64,000 nt of DNA from Haloactinopolyspora alba (lineage in GTDB: Bacteria; Actinomycetota; Actinomycetes; Jiangellales; Jiangellaceae): positions 1 through 64,000 of the forward strand of contig NZ_PYGE01000002.1 of the NCBI RefSeq assembly GCF_003014555.1, read 5' to 3'. Below the pieces are notes generated by a model, which had not been told where the DNA came from, made no database searches, and saw only the letters and a program-made list of their open reading frames with translations. How positions within the stretch are numbered: position 1 is the first letter of the stretch; each line of letters starts with the position of its first letter. Positions 42,937 to 51,427 of this stretch are shown in pieces. The position numbers and the translations under genes are program-made.

Positions 42937-44412
42937 GTGCCGTCGCTGAACGACGTGGTCCATCGCCATACCGACCTGACAGATGCCGACCTCGACTGGT
43001 TGCACGCGCTGGTCGCCGACTGGCAGCTGCTGGCCGACCTGTCGTTCGCCGACCTCGTGTTGTGGGTGCCCGACCGGGACGACGAGGGCTACCGCGCGGT
43101 CGCGCAGATGCGCCCGACCACCGGGCCCACCGCGTACGTCGAGGACCTCGTCGGCTCGTACCTGGTGAAGGGCCGCAGGCCGCTGATCGACACCGCCTAC
43201 GCCGAGGGCGTCATCCGCCGGGAGGGCGACCCCGAGTGGTGGGACGACGTCCCGGTCCGGGTCGAGGCGATCCCGGTGCGTCGCGGCGACCGCATCATCG
43301 GCGTGATCGGCCGGCACACGAACCTGGTCGCGGTGCGTACGCCGAGCCGGCTGGAGCTGTCCTACCTGGAGTGCGGCGGTCAGCTCGCCAAGCTCATCGG
43401 CGAGGGCCGGTTCCCGCATCCACGGGCGACGGACATGGGACGCCGCGGCGCCCCGCGGGTCGGCGACGGGCTGATCCGGCTGGACGTCGACGGTGTCGCG
43501 CTGTACGCGAGCCCGAACGCGACGTCGGCGTACCGGCGGCTCGGGCTCGCGGCGGATCTCGTCGGCCAGAAGCTCGGTGCGGCGACGGCGGAGCTGGCGC
43601 CGCGGCCGGGTGCGCTCGACGAGCCGCTGGAGTCGGTGCTCAGCGGGCGCCAGCACGTGCGGACCGAGATCGAGGGCAACGGCACCGTGATGACCCTGCG
43701 CACGATCCCGCTCGACCCGGAGGGCCGGCATGTCGGCGCGCTGGTGCTGTGCCGCGACGTCACCGAGGTCCGGCGCCGTGAGCGCGAGCTGCTCACCAAG
43801 GACGCGACCATCCGCGAGATCCATCACCGGGTCAAGAACAACCTGCAGACGGTGGCGGCGCTGCTGCGGCTGCAGTCACGGCGCATCGGTGTTCCCGCCG
43901 GCCGGGCCGCGCTCGACGAGGCGGTGCGGCGGGTCGGGACCATCGCGATCGTGCACGAGACGCTGTCGCAGACGGTGGACGACACCGTCGTGTTCGACGA
44001 CGTCGCCGACCGGCTCCTGGGCATGGTGACGGAGGTCGCCACCGCCGAGGCCAGGGTGCAGGCCGACCGCGACGGCTCGTTCGGGGTGCTCGGCGCCGAC
44101 GTCGCGACACCCCTGGCGATGGCCCTGACCGAGCTGTTGCAGAACGCTGTCGAGCACGGCCTGCGCGGACGCGACGGTGAGCTGCGCCTGACCGCGGAGC
44201 GCGGCGCCGGGCGGCTGCGCGTCGTCATCGCGGACGACGGCGCCGGCCTGCCGGCGGACTTCGACGCGGACACGGCGGGCAACCTGGGCCTGCAGATCGT
44301 CCGGACGCTCGTGGTGGGAGAGCTGGGCGGGCAGATCGATCTGGGCGCGCGCGACGGCGGCGGGACGGCGGTCGTGCTGGACCTGCCGGCGGGCAGCGCC
44401 GGGGCGGCGTGA
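42937..44412 (+). CDS. pdtaS: Sensor histidine kinase, PdtaS-like
   Basis: This 491-residue soluble kinase has an N-terminal GAF-like domain (about 1-150), a PAS-like domain (about 170-285) and a HisKA_2 domain with the phospho-acceptor region EIHHRVKNNLQTVAALLRLQ (His296/297). A HATPase_c domain with ALTELLQNAVEHGL and DDGAGLP follows (about 370-485). The arrangement matches PdtaS (Rv3220c), which signals to the RNA-binding antiterminator PdtaR. A PdtaR gene is not in the window. It starts with GTG at 42937. It is next to whiB1, as in M. tuberculosis. Confidence 0.9.
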   Translation: MPSLNDVVHRHTDLTDADLDWLHALVADWQLLADLSFADLVLWVPDRDDEGYRAVAQMRPTTGPTAYVEDLVGSYLVKGRRPLIDTAYAEGVIRREGDPEWWDDVPVRVEAIPVRRGDRIIGVIGRHTNLVAVRTPSRLELSYLECGGQLAKLIGEGRFPHPRATDMGRRGAPRVGDGLIRLDVDGVALYASPNATSAYRRLGLAADLVGQKLGAATAELAPRPGALDEPLESVLSGRQHVRTEIEGNGTVMTLRTIPLDPEGRHVGALVLCRDVTEVRRRERELLTKDATIREIHHRVKNNLQTVAALLRLQSRRIGVPAGRAALDEAVRRVGTIAIVHETLSQTVDDTVVFDDVADRLLGMVTEVATAEARVQADRDGSFGVLGADVATPLAMALTELLQNAVEHGLRGRDGELRLTAERGAGRLRVVIADDGAGLPADFDADTAGNLGLQIVRTLVVGELGGQIDLGARDGGGTAVVLDLPAGSAGAA

Positions 44413-44439
44413 GGTTTCCGGCGACACGGACCAACGGCA

Positions 44440-44472
44440 GCGCCCCGCCGGCCGGGCTGGCAGGCGGGGCGC
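44440..44472. terminator. Bidirectional terminator between pdtaS and whiB1
   Basis: GCGCCCCGCC (44440-44449) and GGCGGGGCGC (44463-44472) form a perfect 10-bp stem with a 13-base loop. It lies between two convergent genes, as an I-shaped terminator. Confidence 0.75.
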
Positions 44473-44496
44473 CGAGGTCGAGTGAGTCGGAGCCGC

Positions 44497-44748
44497 TCAG
44501 TAGGCGCGCGCCCGGGCGCGGGCGTTGCGACGCTTGAGCGCGCGGCGCTCGTCCTCGGACAGGCCACCCCAGACGCCGGCGTCCTGGCCGCTCTCGAGCG
44601 CCCAGCTCAGGCAGGATTCACGGACATCGCAGCGACGGCAGACCGCTTTGGCCTCCTCGATCTGGAGCAACGCGGGCCCGGTGTTTCCGATCGGGAAGAA
44701 CAGCTCCGGGTCCTCGTCGCGACAGGCGGCACGGTGGCGCCAATCCAT
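44497..44748 (-). CDS. whiB1: WhiB1 iron-sulfur transcription factor
   Basis: This 83-residue WhiB protein begins MDWRHRAAC. Cluster cysteines are C9, C37, C40 and C46 (AVCRRCDVRESC), the turn is GVWGGLSEDERRALKRR, and the tail is basic (NARARARAY). The sequence is close to WhiB1, the essential nitric-oxide-sensitive regulator (Rv3219). The ATG at 44748 is preferred over GTG at 44757; AAGGAG is upstream of both. The next gene is the PdtaS-like kinase in convergent orientation. A CRP-like operator lies upstream. Confidence 0.92.
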   Translation of the reverse strand: MDWRHRAACRDEDPELFFPIGNTGPALLQIEEAKAVCRRCDVRESCLSWALESGQDAGVWGGLSEDERRALKRRNARARARAY

Positions 44749-45072
44749 GGTTCTCACAGCTCCTTATAGTGGTGCTGAGCAGGTGGGCCGCTCAGCCACG
44801 TTTCAATACGTGAATTCGTTCACGAATCCCCGCCGACCAGCGGGAGTGATGCTGGCCCGGGGATGACGCGAAGCGTCGGCACGTTACAGTGCGCGCATGG
44901 CGCTCTCGTAACTGCGTGGCAGTACTAGGGTGACAACTTCGTGATGCATGTACAAGGGCTTTGTGCAATCCGTCTCATGGACGCCGGTGTCGCGTCCGTC
45001 ACAGTATTCGGCGAAACCGGACCATAGCGGGCATACGGTCCCCGGGGCAATACCTGTGACCTGCGCATCCCG
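44749..45072. other. Non-coding upstream region of whiB1
   Basis: This is a 324-bp gap between whiB1 and the lipid kinase 3' end, both on the minus strand. It contains a CRP-like palindrome (44810-44823), a possible -35 TTGAAA downstream of it on the minus strand, and a 7-bp inverted repeat (GCTGAGC/GCTCAGC) near 44774-44797. Positions 44880-45050 are less GC-rich than the flanks, and I see no gene there. Confidence 0.5.
44810..44823. promoter_or_regulatory. CRP-like operator of whiB1
   Basis: GTGA-ATTCGT-TCAC is a perfect CRP half-site pair (GTGA-N6-TCAC), with outer C/G extending the palindrome to 16 bases. On the whiB1 strand it stands just upstream of a TTGAAA -35-like hexamer, in the position of an activator. 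In M. tuberculosis cAMP-bound CRP regulates whiB1 from its promoter. Confidence 0.65.
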
Positions 45073-45996
45073 TCAGTACGCCACGCGCAACGCGGCCGGG
45101 GCCGCGGCGATCTCGACGCGGGTGCGGTCCCCGATGTAGTCGCCGTCGACCTGCACCGGCTGTGGCTCGTCCGTCGTCAGCACCATGTGACCGCTGTCAT
45201 GCAACGACACGACGTCGCGCCCCCGCGGTCCGCGCCGCGTCGCCATCTGCCCGACGTGCCACAGTGTCCGCGCCAGCCGCAGCCCGGCGAGCCCGAACAC
45301 GTCCAGACCGCCGTGGAAATCGGCGTTCGGAGTCGGCCGCAGCGGTCGCGCGCCCAGGTAGGTCCACGGCGTGCAGTTGGTGACGATGACCACCGACAGC
45401 TGCCCGACCGGCTCCCCGTCGTCCGCGACCAGCTCGATCGAGCCGTGCCGTCGCTCCGGCTGCTGGAAGAACCGGCGCACCGCCGTGCGCACGTACAGCG
45501 GGACCGTCGACGTCCGGCCGCGCTCCCGCTGGTCCTCCACGGCCCGGATCACGTCGGCGTCGAAGCCGAACCCCGCGGCGAACGTGAAGTACCGCCCGTC
45601 CAGCCGGCCCAGTCCGATCCGCTGCCGCCGCCCGCTGCGCCACGCGTCCAGGAACAGTCCGGTGGCCTCCACCGGGCTCTCCGGGATGCCGAGGTTGCGT
45701 GCCAGCACATTCGTGCTGCCACCGGGGATGATGGCCACGTCCGGCACCGTCGTCGCCGGTGACGCCGGGTCGAGGACGCCGTTGGCGACCTCGTTGACCG
45801 TGCCGTCCCCGCCGACGGCCACCACCAGTCCGACGCCGTCGCGGCGGGCCTGGCGGCTCAGCTCGGCCGCATGCCCCCGGTGCGTGGTCTCGGCCACCTC
45901 CAGGTCGAGGTCGCTGCTCAGCGCCGCGAGCACCACGTCGCGGGTGCGGGAGGACGTCGTGGTCGCGTTCGGATTGAGGATGGCCAGAGCACGCAT
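45073..45996 (-). CDS. Diacylglycerol kinase-family lipid kinase
   Basis: This 307-residue protein has the DAGK catalytic domain. ILNPNATTTSS lies at the start, GGDGTVNEVANGVLD at about residues 62-76, IIPGGSTNVLARNLGIP near 89 and the C-terminal substrate lobe ending VQVDGDYIGDRTRVEI. The family phosphorylates diacylglycerol or related lipids such as sphingosine; the substrate is not determinable. It starts at ATG 45996. It lies upstream of whiB1 on the same strand and downstream of the sigma factor gene. Confidence 0.88.
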   Translation of the reverse strand: MRALAILNPNATTTSSRTRDVVLAALSSDLDLEVAETTHRGHAAELSRQARRDGVGLVVAVGGDGTVNEVANGVLDPASPATTVPDVAIIPGGSTNVLARNLGIPESPVEATGLFLDAWRSGRRQRIGLGRLDGRYFTFAAGFGFDADVIRAVEDQRERGRTSTVPLYVRTAVRRFFQQPERRHGSIELVADDGEPVGQLSVVIVTNCTPWTYLGARPLRPTPNADFHGGLDVFGLAGLRLARTLWHVGQMATRRGPRGRDVVSLHDSGHMVLTTDEPQPVQVDGDYIGDRTRVEIAAAPAALRVAY

Positions 45997-46030
45997 GAGC
46001 GACAGCGTAGATGAGCCCGTCCGCGCGGAC

Positions 46031-46834
46031 TCAGCTGAACATCCCCTCGCGCAGTTCGGCCAGCGCGCGCGACAGCAGCCGGGACACGTGCATCTGCGAG
46101 ATGCCGACCTCGGCGGCGATCTGGGACTGCGTCATGCCGCGGAAGAAACGCAGCACGACGATCCGCCGCTCGCGTTCGGGCAGCAGGTTCAGCAGCCTGG
46201 CCAGCGTCTCCCGGTTCTCCACCCCCTCGAGAGCCTCGTCGTCGTGGCCCAGGGTCTCGATGGTCGACGGGGAGTTGTCGCCGGCCTCCGGCGTGTCCAG
46301 CGACACGGTGCTGTAGGCCGCGGACGTCTCCAGAGCCTCGAGCACGTCGTCCTCGCTGGCCCGGGTCGCGTGCGCGAGCTCACTCACGGTAGGTGAGCGG
46401 CCGAGCGTCTGCATCAACTCCGTCGTCGCCGAACCGATCGACATCCGCAGCTCCTGAAGCCGCCGCGGCACCCGGATGGCCCAGCCCTTGTCGCGGAACC
46501 AGCGCTTGATCTCGCCCAGGATCGTCGGCGTCGCGTACGAGGAGAACTCCGCGCCGCGAGACGCGTCGTACCGGTCGATCGCCTTGATGAGGCCGATCGT
46601 GGCCACCTGCACCAGGTCCTCGTACGGCTCACCGCGCCCCGCGAACCTGCGGGCCAGGTGCTCGGCCAGCGGCAGGTGCAGCGTGGCCAGCCGGTTGCGG
46701 ACCTCCGCACGACGCGGATCGCCGACGTCGAGCGCTTCCAAGCGCTCCAGCAGGGCACGGCTCTCGTCGAGCAGCGGATCCGGCCCGGCCTCGTCCGCGG
46801 CCTCGCCTGGGACGCGTGCCTCGGCCGGTGTCAC
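46031..46834 (-). CDS. SigF/SigB-type alternative sigma factor
   Basis: This 267-residue sigma-70 family protein of the SigF/SigB group has region 2 EDLVQVATIGLIKAIDRYDASRGAEFSSYATPTILGEIKR (core LVQVATIGLIKAIDR), region 3 WAIRVPRRLQELRM and region 4 LPERERRIVVLRFFRGMTQSQIAAEVG with HTH ISQMHVSRLLSRALA. The upstream rsbW-like gene ends 12 bp before the GTG at 46834, the classic anti-sigma/sigma operon order. The exact ortholog among multiple actinobacterial SigF paralogues cannot be set. No clear ribosome site precedes the GTG. Confidence 0.9.
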   Translation of the reverse strand: MTPAEARVPGEAADEAGPDPLLDESRALLERLEALDVGDPRRAEVRNRLATLHLPLAEHLARRFAGRGEPYEDLVQVATIGLIKAIDRYDASRGAEFSSYATPTILGEIKRWFRDKGWAIRVPRRLQELRMSIGSATTELMQTLGRSPTVSELAHATRASEDDVLEALETSAAYSTVSLDTPEAGDNSPSTIETLGHDDEALEGVENRETLARLLNLLPERERRIVVLRFFRGMTQSQIAAEVGISQMHVSRLLSRALAELREGMFS

Positions 46835-46845
46835 GGTAGACGGTC

Positions 46846-47232
46846 TTATCCGCGGCTCTTGCGCAGCATGATGGACAGCCGGCCGTCGTCGGCGCGGGAG
46901 TGCACCTCGCCGGCGAGGGCGGACAGCACCGTCCACGCGAAGCTGCCGCGTCCGGGCAGGTCGGCCTGCTCTGTCGGCACGGACACCACGACATCGAGGA
47001 TGTCGGTGTGCAGCTGGAAACTGCACTGCATGGTGGCGCCGTTGGTGGCGAGCGGTAGCAGCATGGCGCCGGCCTCGTCGACGGCGATGCGCAGGTCCTC
47101 GATCTCGTCGAGGGTGAAGCCGATCCGTGCCGCCAGCCGGGCGGCCGTCGTCCGCAACACCGTCAGGTAGGCGCTGGACGCCGGCACCTGCAGCTCGACA
47201 AGATCTCCGAACGGCGAATCGGTCTCGCCCAC
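46846..47232 (-). CDS. RsbW-like anti-sigma factor (GHKL kinase)
   Basis: This 128-residue protein has the histidine-kinase-like ATPase fold of anti-sigma factors. The N-box region is EIEDLRIAVDEAGAMLLPLA (about residues 43-62), followed by DILDVVVSVPTEQADLPGRGSFAWTVLSALAGEV. The expected Bergerat G-boxes are short, as in RsbW-type proteins. It should bind and inhibit the adjacent sigma factor, and would be released by an anti-anti-sigma factor that is not visible here. It starts with GTG after GGGAGG. The 47233-47417 gap contains an 8-bp inverted repeat near 47260-47289 but nothing else clear. Confidence 0.87.
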   Translation of the reverse strand: MGETDSPFGDLVELQVPASSAYLTVLRTTAARLAARIGFTLDEIEDLRIAVDEAGAMLLPLATNGATMQCSFQLHTDILDVVVSVPTEQADLPGRGSFAWTVLSALAGEVHSRADDGRLSIMLRKSRG

Positions 47233-47417
47233 CAGGCCTCCCTCAGCCGTGTTGATGACGCCGACACAGGCCGCGGTGCCGGTGTCGGCGGCGCTGCGCG
47301 GCCGCGACCGGACACGTCGGACACCGGGTGCGCGTGGCCCGGGACCGTGCGTGACCGTGCACGAGTTGTTCCCCGACAGAGTGTCACACGAGCCGATCCC
47401 GGCAACTCGAGGGAGGC

Positions 47418-48161
47418 TCAGAGTACCTTCGACAGGAACGCGCGGGTCCGCTCGTGCTGCGGCTCGCCCAGCACGTCGCGCGGATTGCCGGACTCGACGA
47501 CGGCGCCGTCGTCCATGAAGATCAGGTCGTCGCCGACCTCGCGGGCGAAGCCCATCTCGTGCGTGACCACCATCATCGTCATGCCGCTGTGGGCGAGATC
47601 ACGCATGACGTCGAGCACGTCGCCGACGAGTTCGGGGTCCAGCGCGGACGTCGGCTCGTCGAACAGCATCATGTCCGGGTTCATCGACAACGACCGCGCG
47701 ATGGCGACCCGCTGCTGCTGGCCGCCGGACAGGTGCGCCGGATACGCGTCGATCTTCTCGCCCACGCCGACGCGGTCGAGGTTGTGCCGCGCGACCTCGG
47801 CGGCCTCGTCCTTGTCACGTCCGAGCACTCGCTGCTGCGCGATGGTGAGGTTGCGCAGCACCGTCAGGTGCGGGAACAGGTTGAACTGCTGAAACACCAT
47901 GCCGATGCGAGCCCGCACCCGGTCGAGGTCGACCTCCGGGTCGAGAATGTCGATCCCCTCGACGAGGATCTTGCCGGACGTGGGTTCCTCGAGCCGGTTG
48001 ACGCAGCGCAGCAGCGTCGACTTGCCGGAACCGCTGGGCCCGATGACACACACGACCTGGCCGGTGTCGACGGTGAGGTCGATGCCCTTGAGAACCTCGA
48101 CGTGCCCGAAACTCTTGTGCAGATCGGCCACCTCGATGGCCGGGACGCCGTTCGTCGTCAT
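47418..48161 (-). CDS. Polar amino-acid ABC transporter ATPase (GlnQ-like)
   Basis: This 247-residue ATPase has Walker [10 protein letters not shown] (about 41-49), Q-loop [17 protein letters not shown], signature [15 protein letters not shown], Walker [14 protein letters not shown] and H-loop VVTHEMGF. The sequence is typical of the His/Glu/Gln/Arg subfamily. Its start overlaps the permease stop (ATGA). It powers uptake through the adjacent permease and binding protein. Confidence 0.93.
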   Translation of the reverse strand: MTTNGVPAIEVADLHKSFGHVEVLKGIDLTVDTGQVVCVIGPSGSGKSTLLRCVNRLEEPTSGKILVEGIDILDPEVDLDRVRARIGMVFQQFNLFPHLTVLRNLTIAQQRVLGRDKDEAAEVARHNLDRVGVGEKIDAYPAHLSGGQQQRVAIARSLSMNPDMMLFDEPTSALDPELVGDVLDVMRDLAHSGMTMMVVTHEMGFAREVGDDLIFMDDGAVVESGNPRDVLGEPQHERTRAFLSKVL

Positions 48162-48943
48162 CGGGACCTCGCCATTCGACGCTCGAGGATGGCCACCACG
48201 CGTGTGAGCGGGACGGTGATCAGCAGGTACAGCATCGCGGCCATCATCAGTGGCGTGGCGTTGGCCGAGGTGACGACGCTGTCGCGGGCGAACGTGGTGA
48301 TCTCCCTGGTCGCGAGTGTGGAACCGGCGATGAACAACAGCGAGGTGTCCTTGATGAGCAGCACGAACTCGTTCGTCATCGGCGGGATGACGATGCGGAA
48401 CGCCTGCGGCAGGATGATCGACACCATCGTCCGCCCGGCCGGCATCCCGAGCGACCGCGCGGCCTCGGCCTGTCCCTTGGGTACCCCCTGGATGCCGGCG
48501 CGGATGACCTCGGCCATGTAAGCGCCGGCGACCATGATCAGGGCGAGCAGCCCGGCGCCGACCGCGCCGCCCGGGATGTTCACCTGGAACGCGATCGGCA
48601 GCGCATAGGCCATGCCGAAGATCGTCAGCAGCGCGGGCAGCCCGCGGAACAGTTCGATGTAGCCGGTGGCCACCCAGCGATACGGCGGGATGGGCGAGAG
48701 TTTCATCAGCGCCAGCAGGATGCCGAGCAGCAGCCCGCCCGCGAACGCGATCAGGGTGAACAGCACGGTGTTCTTCGCCGCCACCGTGATCATTTCGGGC
48801 AGCTGCTCGCGCGCGACGTCGATCTGGAAGAAGTTCTCCTGCAACGTCGCCCAGTCCGCGAGCAGGATCAGGAGCAGGACGGCAGCTATGAAGATCAGAT
48901 ACAGCGCACCGCGGCCGAGGCGCCGTTTCGTGGTCTTTCGCAA
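48158..48943 (-). CDS. Polar amino-acid ABC transporter permease
   Basis: This 261-residue HisM/GlnP-type permease has an N-terminal basic segment and a first helix ([19 protein letters not shown]), followed by five more, and the EAA loop [23 protein letters not shown] (core [19 protein letters not shown]). The best start is a TTG at 48943, because no ATG or GTG lies early in the frame and AAGGG stands 8 bases upstream. It is in an operon between the binding-protein gene (17 bp upstream) and the ATPase gene. Confidence 0.9.
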   Translation of the reverse strand: MRKTTKRRLGRGALYLIFIAAVLLLILLADWATLQENFFQIDVAREQLPEMITVAAKNTVLFTLIAFAGGLLLGILLALMKLSPIPPYRWVATGYIELFRGLPALLTIFGMAYALPIAFQVNIPGGAVGAGLLALIMVAGAYMAEVIRAGIQGVPKGQAEAARSLGMPAGRTMVSIILPQAFRIVIPPMTNEFVLLIKDTSLLFIAGSTLATREITTFARDSVVTSANATPLMMAAMLYLLITVPLTRVVAILERRMARSR

Positions 48944-48960
48944 GTCAGCGACCCTTGATG

Positions 48961-49803
48961 TCAGGACGGGGACGGCGACGCGGACGCGGCTTCAGGGAAG
49001 TACTCGGCGTACAGCTCGTCGTAGGTGCCATCGTCGCGCAGCGCCTGCAGTTCCTCGTTGACGGCCTCACGCAACTGCGTCTTCTCGCCCTTGGGGAACG
49101 CGAAACCGTACTGCTCGTTCGTCTCGAACGTCTGGACGATCTCGAAGTCGGGGTTGTCCTGGGCGTGCACGTAGTTGGGCGGGTAGTCCTGCAGGATGGC
49201 GGCGATGTTCCCGGCCTGCAACGCCGGCCAGAGCTCGCCGTCACTGGGGAAGCGCTGCGGGTCGTTGGCGTCGTCGGGCAGGTTCTCCTGCGCGAAGCGC
49301 TGACCCGTGGTGCCCTGCTGGACGCCGACGGTCTTGCCGGACAGGTCGTCGATGGACTGGATGCCGGAGTCGACCGGGGCCAGCAGCGACTGCAGCGAGT
49401 CGTAGTACGGGTCGGAGAAGTCGAGATTCTCCTTGCGCTCCTCCAGGATGGTCATCGCCGAGGCGCCGATGTCGCACTGACCGGAGGCGAAGATGGTGCC
49501 GCTCTGCAGCGCGTCGAAGCCGACGTCCTTCACCGCCATCTCGAGGCCGAGGTTGTCGGAGATGTTCTGCATCAGCTCGATGTCGAACCCGGCGTATCCG
49601 CTGGGCGAGTCGGGATCCTGGAACTCCAGCGGCGGGTAGGGGATGTCGGAGCAGACCGTCAGCGTCCCCTCCTGGACGAGATCGAACTCGCTACCGCCGC
49701 CACCGCCGTCACTCGTCGTCGACTCGCCGTCGTCTCCGCAGGCGGTCAGGAGCAACACCGCCGCCGCGGAGGCCGCAACGGCACGAAGGGTTCGCGTGGT
49801 CAT
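48961..49803 (-). CDS. Polar amino-acid ABC transporter substrate-binding lipoprotein
   Basis: This 280-residue SBP_bac_3 family protein has a lipoprotein signal (AVAASAAAVLLLTACGDD) with the lipobox LTAC. A Gly/Ser linker precedes the bilobed domain with GTLTVCSDIPYPPLEFQD, the amino-acid-binding FDIELMQNISDNLGL, and KTVGVQQGTTGQRFA in the hinge. Polar ligands are probable, but the amino acid cannot be named. It is the first gene of the SBP-permease-ATPase operon. The 49804-50077 gap toward the divergent malic enzyme gene shows no gene. Confidence 0.92.
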   Translation of the reverse strand: MTTRTLRAVAASAAAVLLLTACGDDGESTTSDGGGGGSEFDLVQEGTLTVCSDIPYPPLEFQDPDSPSGYAGFDIELMQNISDNLGLEMAVKDVGFDALQSGTIFASGQCDIGASAMTILEERKENLDFSDPYYDSLQSLLAPVDSGIQSIDDLSGKTVGVQQGTTGQRFAQENLPDDANDPQRFPSDGELWPALQAGNIAAILQDYPPNYVHAQDNPDFEIVQTFETNEQYGFAFPKGEKTQLREAVNEELQALRDDGTYDELYAEYFPEAASASPSPS

Positions 49804-50077
49804 GATGATTCTCCCGAACTGTTCGACGGTCGTGCACGAATCTTGCCACCAAGTCTGACGCTGTCCGGTCATGGGCAGGCCACGATCGGATAAAGAAGTA
49901 GGGCGAAACCCGGCGCGCGGGCGCGCAAGCCGTGGCAGAATCAGCCGACGCGGGTGATCCTCGCGCGCCGGCGCACCCTGTCGCGGCACCTCGACGACGG
50001 GCACGCGTCCTCGTATGCCCAGCCTTCAAGTCCCGACCTTTCATGCCCTGCCCTTGATGCCGTGACGAGAGCGTTCC

Positions 50078-51283
50078 ATGGTTGCCGAAGTCGTCCCCTC
50101 GCCGCCCGCCACCGCCGATCCCGAGGACCCAGCGATCACGCTGCACCGGGCCGGCAAGATCGAGATGCGCTCGACCGTCGGCCTGCGCGGGCCGGAGGAT
50201 CTGTCGCTGGCCTACACACCGGGCGTGGCCCGGGCGGCCGCGGCCATCACCGACGACCCGCAGCGTGTGCACGAGCTGACCTGGCGCTCCAACACCGTCG
50301 CGGTGGTCACCGACGGGTCGGCCGTGCTCGGCCTCGGTGACGTCGGCCCGGACGCGGCGCTGCCGGTCATGGAGGGCAAGGCGCTGCTGTTCAAGAACTT
50401 CGGCGCTGTCGACGCGGTGCCGATCTGCCTGGACTGCCGCGACGTCGACGATCTGGTCGACACCATCGCGCGGCTGGCTCCGAGCTTCGGCGGCATCAAC
50501 CTCGAGGACATCGCGTCGCCGCGCTGCTTCGACGTAGAGCGCAAGCTGCAGGAGCGGGTGTCCATCCCGGTGTTCCACGACGACCAGCATGGCACGGCAG
50601 TCGCCACTGCGGCGGCGTTGACGAACGCGTTGCGGGTCACCGATCGCAAGGTCGGCGACGTCCGGGTCGTGGTGTCGGGCGCCGGTGCCGCCGGCGTCGC
50701 CGTCACCCGGATGCTGCAGTCGATGGGCGTCGGCGACGTCGTGGTCCTGGACCGACAGGGCGCCATCCACCGCAAGCGCGGCAAGCTCAGCGGCGTGAAA
50801 CGTGAGCTGGCCGACAGCACCAACCGCGACCGCATCACCGGCGACGCGGCCGAGGCGCTGCGCGGCGCGGACGTGCTGATCGGCGTCTCCGGCGGCACCA
50901 TTCCGCCCGCCGCTGTCGAGGCGATGGCCCCCAACTCGATCGTGTTCGCGCTGGCCAACCCGGAGCCGGAGGTGCACCCGGAGGTCGCCGGCCGGCACGC
51001 CGCGGTGGTGGCGACCGGAAGCAGCGACTTCCCGAACCAGATCAACAACGTGCTCGCGTTCCCGGGGATCTTCCGCGGTGCGCTGGACGTGCGCGCGGGA
51101 CGGGTCACCGACCGGATGAAGCTGGCGGCGTCCACCGCCCTGGCCGACCTGGTGGGTGACGATCTGCGCCCCGACCACATCATCCCCGGCGCGTTCGACG
51201 ACCGGGTCGCGCCGGCCGTCGCGGACGCCGTCGCCGAGGCCGCCGTCACCGACGGTGTCGCCCGCGCGGCGCTCCCGGAGTGA
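50078..51283 (+). CDS. NAD(P)-dependent malic enzyme
   Basis: This 401-residue malic enzyme of the compact bacterial type converts malate to pyruvate and CO2. Domain 1 has the catalytic Tyr in LSLAYTPGVARAAAAI and the metal-binding GGINLEDIASPRCFDVE. PVFHDDQHGTAVATAAAL follows, and the Rossmann loop VVSGAGAAGVAVTRML lies near 202. The cofactor cannot be decided safely. The C-terminus is Ala-rich. The repeat unit begins directly after its stop codon. Confidence 0.91.
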   Translation: MVAEVVPSPPATADPEDPAITLHRAGKIEMRSTVGLRGPEDLSLAYTPGVARAAAAITDDPQRVHELTWRSNTVAVVTDGSAVLGLGDVGPDAALPVMEGKALLFKNFGAVDAVPICLDCRDVDDLVDTIARLAPSFGGINLEDIASPRCFDVERKLQERVSIPVFHDDQHGTAVATAAALTNALRVTDRKVGDVRVVVSGAGAAGVAVTRMLQSMGVGDVVVLDRQGAIHRKRGKLSGVKRELADSTNRDRITGDAAEALRGADVLIGVSGGTIPPAAVEAMAPNSIVFALANPEPEVHPEVAGRHAAVVATGSSDFPNQINNVLAFPGIFRGALDVRAGRVTDRMKLAASTALADLVGDDLRPDHIIPGAFDDRVAPAVADAVAEAAVTDGVARAALPE

Positions 51284-51360
51284 AATGATCACGTCCCGCA
51301 TGGAATTCCATGCGTCACCACCCTTGTAAGCCTCGTGATGCGGGCACGAGCCTCGTGATG
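51284..51360 (+). repeat. Dispersed 59-bp repeat, plus-strand copy with extra half-unit
   Basis: The first 59 bases (51284-51342) match the 52478-52536 copy in inverse orientation at 55 of 59 positions. The unit contains the perfect 16-bp palindrome GCATGGAATTCCATGC and the core GCGTCACCACCC. A second half-unit, GAGCCTCGTGATG, follows to 51360. It starts one base after the malic enzyme stop. Confidence 0.85.
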
Positions 51361-51427
51361 ACCCCGCCCGGCGCTTCGTCGATGACGGTGCGCCGCGAGC
51401 AGCCGGGGCACCGTTAGTCTCGGGGAG

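Noticed and set aside
47260-47289. Terminator hairpin between glnQ-like gene and rsbW
   Set aside because: An 8-bp inverted repeat (GCCGACAC/GTGTCGGC) with a 14-base loop and no T-run is too weak in this GC-rich context to call by itself.
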